From NCBI GenBank assembly GCA_900316995.1, contig ONEZ01000007.1, positions 1 to 64,000 of the forward strand: a stretch of DNA of 64,000 nucleotides, in the 5' to 3' direction. A program made the translations under genes and the position numbers. This DNA comes from an uncultured Bacteroidales bacterium (lineage in GTDB: Bacteria; Bacteroidota; Bacteroidia; Bacteroidales; Paludibacteraceae). How positions within the stretch are numbered: the first letter of the stretch is position 1; every line of letters starts with the position of its first letter. Positions 60,223-64,000 of this stretch are shown in pieces. The notes under the pieces are model-generated. The model searched no databases. It was not told where the DNA came from and saw only the letters and a list, made by a program, of their open reading frames with translations.

Positions 60223-61665
60223 ATGGATCTGTATAATAACACAATGAACCCCGTTGGCGGGCGCAGAGATTATGCGTGGAGAGGCAATATTGGTAAAATG
60301 GACGTCAGACGCTCACTCAGTCACGCAACAGACAAACATAGTTCTGTGGATCTTTTAAAGTTACAGGATAAATATAACCTTAAAGGCTTTGAGTTTGGCA
60401 ACTACACAAGCAATGATGACCGCCATGATTTTGCCATAGCTACAAAAAGATCCTTAGAAGATCTGATGTTTGTGCTGAGAACAAGGAACATAGGCGTAGA
60501 TAGACTTGTAGGTATAGCCTTTGGTGCCAGAGGTATGGGCGGAAGGGTGGCGGCACACTATGAGCCATGCTTCAATATGATTAACATCACTAAACCACAC
60601 GGTGCGGGAACTCTTGCCCATGAGTACGGACACGCTCTTGACTTTAACCTTGGCAGATATATTGACCAGAACAAATCATACTCTGCTCTATCTGGAGGTT
60701 CCTCAGTGGCTCGTACTCTTGAAAGTAATACTGGTGGGCAGCTGCACTACTGGACCAATAAGATTGTTGACGCAGTAAAAGCCACTGATTCGTTCAAGCG
60801 CCTGGATAAAGCAGGTGATTACTGGCGTGAGAGGACAGAGGTGTTTGCACGTACATTTGAGCAGTACGTTTGCTATGCTCTTAAAACCGAGGGGTGGACA
60901 AACCAATTTCTTACAGGAAGTTGGAGCGTGTACATTAAAGAAGCCGCCTATCTTAAAGAGGCGGACTTCATGAAGATACTTCCGGACATGCAGCAGCTTG
61001 TGCGTGAGATTTCGTTGTTTCTTAACGATAAGGGCAAGCTGGTGCCAAGAGCGTACCCAACCACCGCAAAGAAAGTTGTAATGCCTAAGCCTGAAAAGAA
61101 AAAAGAACCAAAGGTTGCAGCTGCAAAGGGAGCCAAGAAAGAAGCTGCAAAGCAGCCGAAACTTGTTTGCTGCCTGAAACCAGCTGATTTATATAGGTTC
61201 TGCCTTGAAAAGAAAGATAGTCCTAAAGAAATCCTAAAAGGCGTTTATTATTCCAACGGCACTGCCGTTTCTACGGATGGTAGCATACTGGCTGTCTTTA
61301 ACATAGATTACCCTAAAGCGTATGAGGGTAAGATTATAAACAAGAGAGGTGAAGAAATTAAGGGTAAATATCTTAACTGGAAAAAGGTTATGCCCAAAAG
61401 TTTCAATACTCAATATTTACTTGAAACAAGAGACCTAATGACTGCAATAAGAACCTTTAATAGGAAAGATCCTTATATAGAAGTTCTTAAAGACCGTTGG
61501 GTTGACTGCCGTTATTTAAAAGGGGGGTTAACGGTGGCTAAAAAGCTAATCAAAGGGTCTGCTCCAGCTATTAGGGTGCATTATAATAACAGTGTTGCCT
61601 CCCCTCTAATGTTCTCCTTTGGTAGTTTTGGATTCATACTTTTAATGCATGTAATAAAAGTATAA
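60223..61665 (+). CDS. LPD1-type (large polyvalent protein-associated) domain protein
   Basis: 480 residues. Residues 20-265 resemble LPD1: GARGMGGRVAAHYEPCFNMIN, then a zincin-like GTLAHEYGHALDFNLG, and YWRERTEVFARTFEQYV. A Lys/Ala-rich linker (about 290-310) leads to a C-terminal domain (LKPADLYRFCLEKKDSPKEILKGVYY, AVSTDGSILAVFNID) that looks like the start of a sliding-clamp or similar fold. LPD1 proteins come from phages and conjugative elements and may be peptidases delivered with DNA. Confidence 0.7.
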   Translation: MDLYNNTMNPVGGRRDYAWRGNIGKMDVRRSLSHATDKHSSVDLLKLQDKYNLKGFEFGNYTSNDDRHDFAIATKRSLEDLMFVLRTRNIGVDRLVGIAFGARGMGGRVAAHYEPCFNMINITKPHGAGTLAHEYGHALDFNLGRYIDQNKSYSALSGGSSVARTLESNTGGQLHYWTNKIVDAVKATDSFKRLDKAGDYWRERTEVFARTFEQYVCYALKTEGWTNQFLTGSWSVYIKEAAYLKEADFMKILPDMQQLVREISLFLNDKGKLVPRAYPTTAKKVVMPKPEKKKEPKVAAAKGAKKEAAKQPKLVCCLKPADLYRFCLEKKDSPKEILKGVYYSNGTAVSTDGSILAVFNIDYPKAYEGKIINKRGEEIKGKYLNWKKVMPKSFNTQYLLETRDLMTAIRTFNRKDPYIEVLKDRWVDCRYLKGGLTVAKKLIKGSAPAIRVHYNNSVASPLMFSFGSFGFILLMHVIKV

Positions 61666-61667
61666 TT

Positions 61668-62159
61668 ATGAAAGAGAAGCGGCATTACACAAACCAGGAG
61701 CGGCATAAAATATATACCGCTCCCAAGGTGAAACTGAAGAACGTTCCTTTCTTGCCCAAAGGTAAAGACGTTGAATCTTATAGATGTAGAAAATCCGTAA
61801 TATTAGAGGGAATCAGTTTAATTAAGGAACCAATATATTGCCCCGCTCTAAATGCGCAGGTGTCCCTGAAGAGAAAAGGAATGGACGAAACATTACGCTA
61901 TGCATCTATGGATAAGAAATCAACGTTATACGCGTTAAATTTAGAGCAATTATTGAATGGTGCTGTATATATATGCGACTTAGAGCCTCACAGTAAGTTT
62001 CAACAATCTTTTCTTAAAATGCATCTGCTGATTTGTCCTGTAAGCAGATATGGATATGCAAAGATAATTGTAGGAGAGTATTATAAAAAGGAATTAAACA
62101 AGCCTAATTATACACATTATTGTGTCAGTAAAATATCTTTAAATCAAATAAAAAAGTAG
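61668..62159 (+). CDS. LPD3-like phage/conjugative element protein
   Basis: 163 residues, basic start (MKEKRHYTNQERHKIYTAPK). The stretch LNAQVSLKRKGMDETLRYASMDKKSTLYALNLEQLLNGAVYI and HLLICPVSRYGYAKIIVGEYYK has the feel of LPD3 domains: a modified-residue motif and then strands in phage polyvalent proteins. 2 bp after the LPD1-type gene. Its TAG stop lies in the stem of X4. Confidence 0.5.
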   Translation: MKEKRHYTNQERHKIYTAPKVKLKNVPFLPKGKDVESYRCRKSVILEGISLIKEPIYCPALNAQVSLKRKGMDETLRYASMDKKSTLYALNLEQLLNGAVYICDLEPHSKFQQSFLKMHLLICPVSRYGYAKIIVGEYYKKELNKPNYTHYCVSKISLNQIKK

Positions 62160-62244
62160 ATACAAGCCAGTGTACACATAACCTCTGCAACTTGTATCTA
62201 CCTATAATCTCAGCGACTAACGCTGTATTTCACTGGCAAAGATA
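62150..62244 (-). ncRNA. Small RNA element X4 (minus strand)
   Basis: A TATCTTTG -7 element (62237-62244, minus) is followed by CCAGTGAAATACAGCG, a CAGCG/CGCTG hairpin (62211-62225), TTATAGGTAG, then an 11-bp perfect terminator stem GTAGATACAAG/CTTGTATCTAC (62191-62201/62156-62166) and T6. The 5' CCAGTG can also pair with CACTGG in the terminator loop. Its 5' half aligns with X3 and X1; its loop differs. Confidence 0.6.
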
Positions 62245-62271
62245 TAAAAAAATTATAAACAAATGGTAAAT

Positions 62272-62790
62272 ATGAGAAGATTTTTTACTTTACTCCTGGT
62301 GTGTATGCTGCTGATGGGCTGCAACACCACAAAAAAAGTTACAGATAATAGCACTGTAAACAGCAGCTCCGGCAAGGACTCCACCGTGGTGCAAACAGCA
62401 GATTCAACCACCATGGCCAGCACTCAGACGGCAAGCTCTCTCTCTGTGGATGAAAATAGTAATACAACCGTGGCAGAGTTTACGGATAGCGGCGGCTCTT
62501 ATAATGCATTAACTGGAGAATACTCCGGAATAAAGGAGATTTACATACATACCACCGATAAGAAGGTGCAAGAGCAACTCGATGAGACCACCAGACAGCT
62601 CAGTGAGTACAGGAACCGTTATGAGAGTCTGTATAAGATGTTTGAAGATGAGCAGAGGCGTAACCGGCTATACTCACAAGAGGAGACTTCAACCACCTGG
62701 CACTGGTGGCTGCTTGCAGGTCTGGCCATGGGTGCTGCTCTTATAATCTTTCTAAAAAAAATCCCATACACCAGGCCGTTGATGTTCTAG
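62272..62790 (+). CDS. Lipoprotein with C-terminal membrane helix, u-spanin candidate
   Basis: 172 residues from MRRFFTLLLVCMLLMGC (lipobox, Cys17). A Ser/Thr/Asn-rich region (20-75) and a Gln/Glu-rich coiled coil (about 100-140: EQLDETTRQLSEYRNRYESL) follow, and a membrane helix near the C-terminus (WHWWLLAGLAMGAALIIFL) ends in a basic tail. An N-terminal lipid anchor plus a C-terminal inner-membrane helix is the layout of unimolecular spanins, which join inner and outer membranes at phage lysis. Confidence 0.55.
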   Translation: MRRFFTLLLVCMLLMGCNTTKKVTDNSTVNSSSGKDSTVVQTADSTTMASTQTASSLSVDENSNTTVAEFTDSGGSYNALTGEYSGIKEIYIHTTDKKVQEQLDETTRQLSEYRNRYESLYKMFEDEQRRNRLYSQEETSTTWHWWLLAGLAMGAALIIFLKKIPYTRPLMF

Positions 62791-62853
62791 TTATAGATAA
62801 ACTGCAAGCGTGCAGGGTAAATGATTTTTTCATAGTATTTGATTTTAAGGCGA

Positions 62854-62884
62854 CAAAGGCGGCTCAAAGGCCGCCTTTGTTTTG
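62854..62884 (+). terminator. Terminator after the spanin-like gene
   Basis: ACAAAGGCGG and CCGCCTTTGT pair around CTCAAAGG and are followed by TTTTGT. The same hairpin recurs after the PIN toxin gene (63705-63734). Confidence 0.7.
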
Positions 62885-62913
62885 TAACCGCCCCAAAAGT
62901 TTGTAACTTGGTT
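62864..62913 (+). repeat. 50-bp direct repeat flanking the toxin-antitoxin cassette, copy 1
   Basis: 48 of 50 bases identical to 63714-63763, exactly 850 bp away. The two copies enclose the antitoxin-PIN pair, so the cassette was inserted or duplicated as a unit. Confidence 0.85.
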
Positions 62914-63005
62914 GTAACTTGCAAAGCGCACAAAATCAGTTGTTTATGCGCTTAGGTTACAAAGTTACAAAGTTACACGCAAAAATGAGTATAATGTTTA
63001 CGTTG

Positions 63006-63035
63006 TTGTAAATATAAAAACTTTTACTATCTTTG
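63006..63035 (+). promoter_or_regulatory. Promoter of the antitoxin-PIN pair
   Basis: TTG (63006-63008), 19 bases, then TATCTTTG (63028-63035), 21 bases before the ATG. A strong AAAGGAGA ribosome-binding site, unusual in this window, follows. Confidence 0.68.
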
Positions 63036-63056
63036 CCACTGAAAGGAGATACTATT

Positions 63057-63248
63057 ATGGCAACAAAAAAGAATGATTATCAGATTCAAAGAGAGCAACT
63101 TGGTAAGGAGTCACTGGATTTAGTGATTAAGAGAAGTGGCGTTCCTAAAAGCAAAATTATTGAAAATGCTCTACACGCTTTCTTTGTAAAGAACATAGAT
63201 CTTTTAACACCGGCTGAACGCCGTAAATATTCAGCTGTGATTTTATGA
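63057..63248 (+). CDS. Antitoxin of the PIN toxin
   Basis: 63 residues (MATKKNDYQIQREQLGKESL, ending RRKYSAVIL). Short and mostly helical with one strand-like piece (LDLVIKRSG), which suggests a ribbon-helix-helix type DNA-binding antitoxin. It overlaps the toxin gene by 4 bp. Relatives lie at 53686 (broken) and 56938 (orphan). Confidence 0.72.
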   Translation: MATKKNDYQIQREQLGKESLDLVIKRSGVPKSKIIENALHAFFVKNIDLLTPAERRKYSAVIL

Positions 63249-63685
63249 GCTCTGTAGATAAAAGGTTTAGGCGAATTTATATTGACACCAACGTTTTTGT
63301 GGGTTGTTTTCGTCAGAGAAAAGTTGATGTCAATGCTATAGAATATCTTTTTAAGCTGAAAAATTACGAGTTGTACACTTCAACTCTTGCCATCTCTCAG
63401 ACTATATCAATATTACAAGGGAAGAGTAAGGATCATGTTTTCTGCTCAAATATCAAAACGTTCGTAGAGCGGGTAATGCATAAAGTTAAGGTTATAGGTT
63501 TTTCAGCTTCAGATATTGAAAAGGCTCTATCTCTGACAACAATTGATATGGAGGATAACATTCAGTTTGTTTTGGGAGAAAAGATGAGCTGCTACACGTA
63601 TGTGACTAACAATATTAAAGACTTCAGATATAATAACATAGAGGTTGTTGAACCGGCACATATTAGAAATATATCTATTTTGTAA
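63245..63685 (+). CDS. PIN-domain toxin
   Basis: 146 residues: IYIDTNVFVGCF (first Asp), a later acidic TTIDMEDNIQ and TNNIKDFRYNNIEVVEP with the last Asp. This is the layout of VapC-like PIN ribonucleases. The overlap with the antitoxin frame indicates translational coupling. Confidence 0.82.
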   Translation: MSSVDKRFRRIYIDTNVFVGCFRQRKVDVNAIEYLFKLKNYELYTSTLAISQTISILQGKSKDHVFCSNIKTFVERVMHKVKVIGFSASDIEKALSLTTIDMEDNIQFVLGEKMSCYTYVTNNIKDFRYNNIEVVEPAHIRNISIL

Positions 63686-63713
63686 AAGCGTGACTTGGAT
63701 AATCAAGGCGGCT

Positions 63714-63763
63714 TCAAAGGCCGCCTTTGTTTTGTAACCGCCTTAAAAGTTTGTAACTTGGTT
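63714..63763 (+). repeat. 50-bp direct repeat flanking the toxin-antitoxin cassette, copy 2
   Basis: Second copy of 62864-62913, including the terminator arm GGCCGCCTTTGTTTTGT. It ends one base before the AGTAGTG that starts the island boundary repeat. Confidence 0.85.
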
Positions 63764-63834
63764 AGTAGTGATACAAAAAGAGCTGGCCATCTGGTCAGCT
63801 CTTTTTGTGAACCGCTTGGGGTTCGAACCCAAGA
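63764..63834. repeat. Island boundary repeat, right copy (attachment-site-like)
   Basis: 63764-63810 matches the left copy (53556-53602) and 63771-63834 matches the middle copy (57373-57436). It contains the tRNA-Lys terminator and runs into the intact 3' half of the tRNA gene, the usual target of tyrosine-recombinase integration. Confidence 0.82.
63773..63808 (-). terminator. Terminator of tRNA-Lys
   Basis: ACAAAAAGAGCTG and CAGCTCTTTTTGT form a hairpin with A and T runs on both sides, able to work in both directions. It begins right after the tRNA discriminator base. Confidence 0.85.
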
Positions 63835-63880
63835 CCCCATCCTTAAAAGGGATGTGCTCTACCTGCTGAGCTAGCGATTC
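63808..63880 (-). tRNA. tRNA-Lys (anticodon TTT)
   Basis: 73 nt on the minus strand. The acceptor stem GAATCGC/GCGGTTC pairs with one G-T. The D arm is GCTC/GAGC. The anticodon stem CATCC/GGATG holds the loop CTTTTAA (anticodon TTT). The T arm is TTGGG-TTCGAAC-CCCAA. The discriminator base is A and CCA is not encoded. Confidence 0.95.
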
Positions 63881-63903
63881 ATTGCTTTCTTGCAAAAGCG
63901 GTG

Positions 63904-63934
63904 CAAAGTTACGGATTGTTTTTTAATTAACAAA
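63904..63934 (-). promoter_or_regulatory. Promoter of tRNA-Lys
   Basis: Minus strand TTTG (63931-63934), 19 bases, then TAACTTTG (63904-63911), about 23 bases before the tRNA 5' end. A complete match. Confidence 0.75.
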
Positions 63935-64000
63935 AATTTTTATGACTTTTTTGTTTGAGATTCTTCACTTACGTTCAGAATGACGGAGCATTGCTCATCA

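Noticed and set aside
59176-62790. TAG stop codons recoded in the island
   Set aside because: Genes ending at 59038, 59871, 62159 and 62790 all use TAG at sensible ends, so ordinary use of TAG is more likely.
53556-63880. Integron cassette array with attC sites
   Set aside because: The hairpins differ in length, occur on both strands, end in T runs and sometimes carry promoters; no RYYYAAC/GTTRRRY pair frames the cassettes and no integrase is present.

Overview
The window looks like a chromosome segment of a member of the Bacteroidales (Bacteroidota). The evidence is the repeated TTTG-N19/20-TAnnTTTG promoters of the Bacteroidota primary sigma factor, weak or absent Shine-Dalgarno sequences, occasional TTG starts, a FISUMP-domain lipoprotein, a GldA-type ABC ATPase, a TonB-dependent receptor and a two-domain L25/Ctc ribosomal protein. 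All functional calls come from reading the proteins and DNA directly; no database search was run.

Layout. (1) 0.08-8.16 kb, minus strand: one ten-gene operon from a single good promoter (8127-8158). It encodes a MetY-like PLP enzyme, a DsrE2-like protein, TusA, an encapsulin-like shell protein with a cyclic-nucleotide-binding domain, a cysteine desulfurase with an N-terminal extension, a ThiS-like sulfur carrier with a masked Gly-Gly tail, an E1-like activating enzyme, a JAMM protease, an ATP-grasp ligase and a truncated esterase. I read it as a compartment-linked sulfur-relay pathway using a protein thiocarboxylate. (2) 8.2-12.9 kb: an IS-like scrap, a small secreted protein, TerC, the 3' end of a K+/H+ antiporter, an AraC regulator and a glycosyltransferase. 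(3) 12.9-31.4 kb: mostly housekeeping (ftsE, hisIE, hisF, hisA, hisH, purU, a nucleoside phosphorylase, a TPR protein, purC, phoH, rfbD/C/A, an S4 protein, an LtaS-like enzyme, pth, rplY/ctc, an MBL hydrolase, a ZIP transporter, a GNAT, a nitroreductase). Many gaps here carry degenerate short tandem repeats, several of which supply the stop codon of the gene before them. (4) 31.4-34.6 kb: small conserved genes, a duplication around a DUF2461 gene and an internally deleted flavoprotein gene.

(5) 34.7-43.15 kb: an AT-rich accessory block. It holds a structured RNA gene, a restriction-modification-like operon (degenerate methyltransferase, intact methyltransferase, GIY-YIG/helicase fusion), a three-gene DUF4417 operon, a second small RNA gene and an XRE-ImmA/PIN toxin-antitoxin pair whose promoter lies inside a perfect operator. 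(6) 43.2-53.55 kb: TonB receptor plus lipoprotein, an EamA transporter, thiL, the FISUMP lipoprotein, a GldA-like ATPase, ruvB, a flippase and a lipoprotein.

(7) 53.56-63.88 kb: a cassette-like island at tRNA-Lys. Three copies of the tRNA-Lys terminator/3'-end sequence (53.56, 57.37 and 63.77 kb) mark its ends and an internal joint. It carries small orphan genes, three relatives of one antitoxin, a PIN toxin, phage-type proteins (Bor-like, PBECR-like, LPD1-like and LPD3-like proteins and a u-spanin candidate), and at least five related hairpin/terminator elements that look like a family of small RNAs. No integrase is visible in the window.
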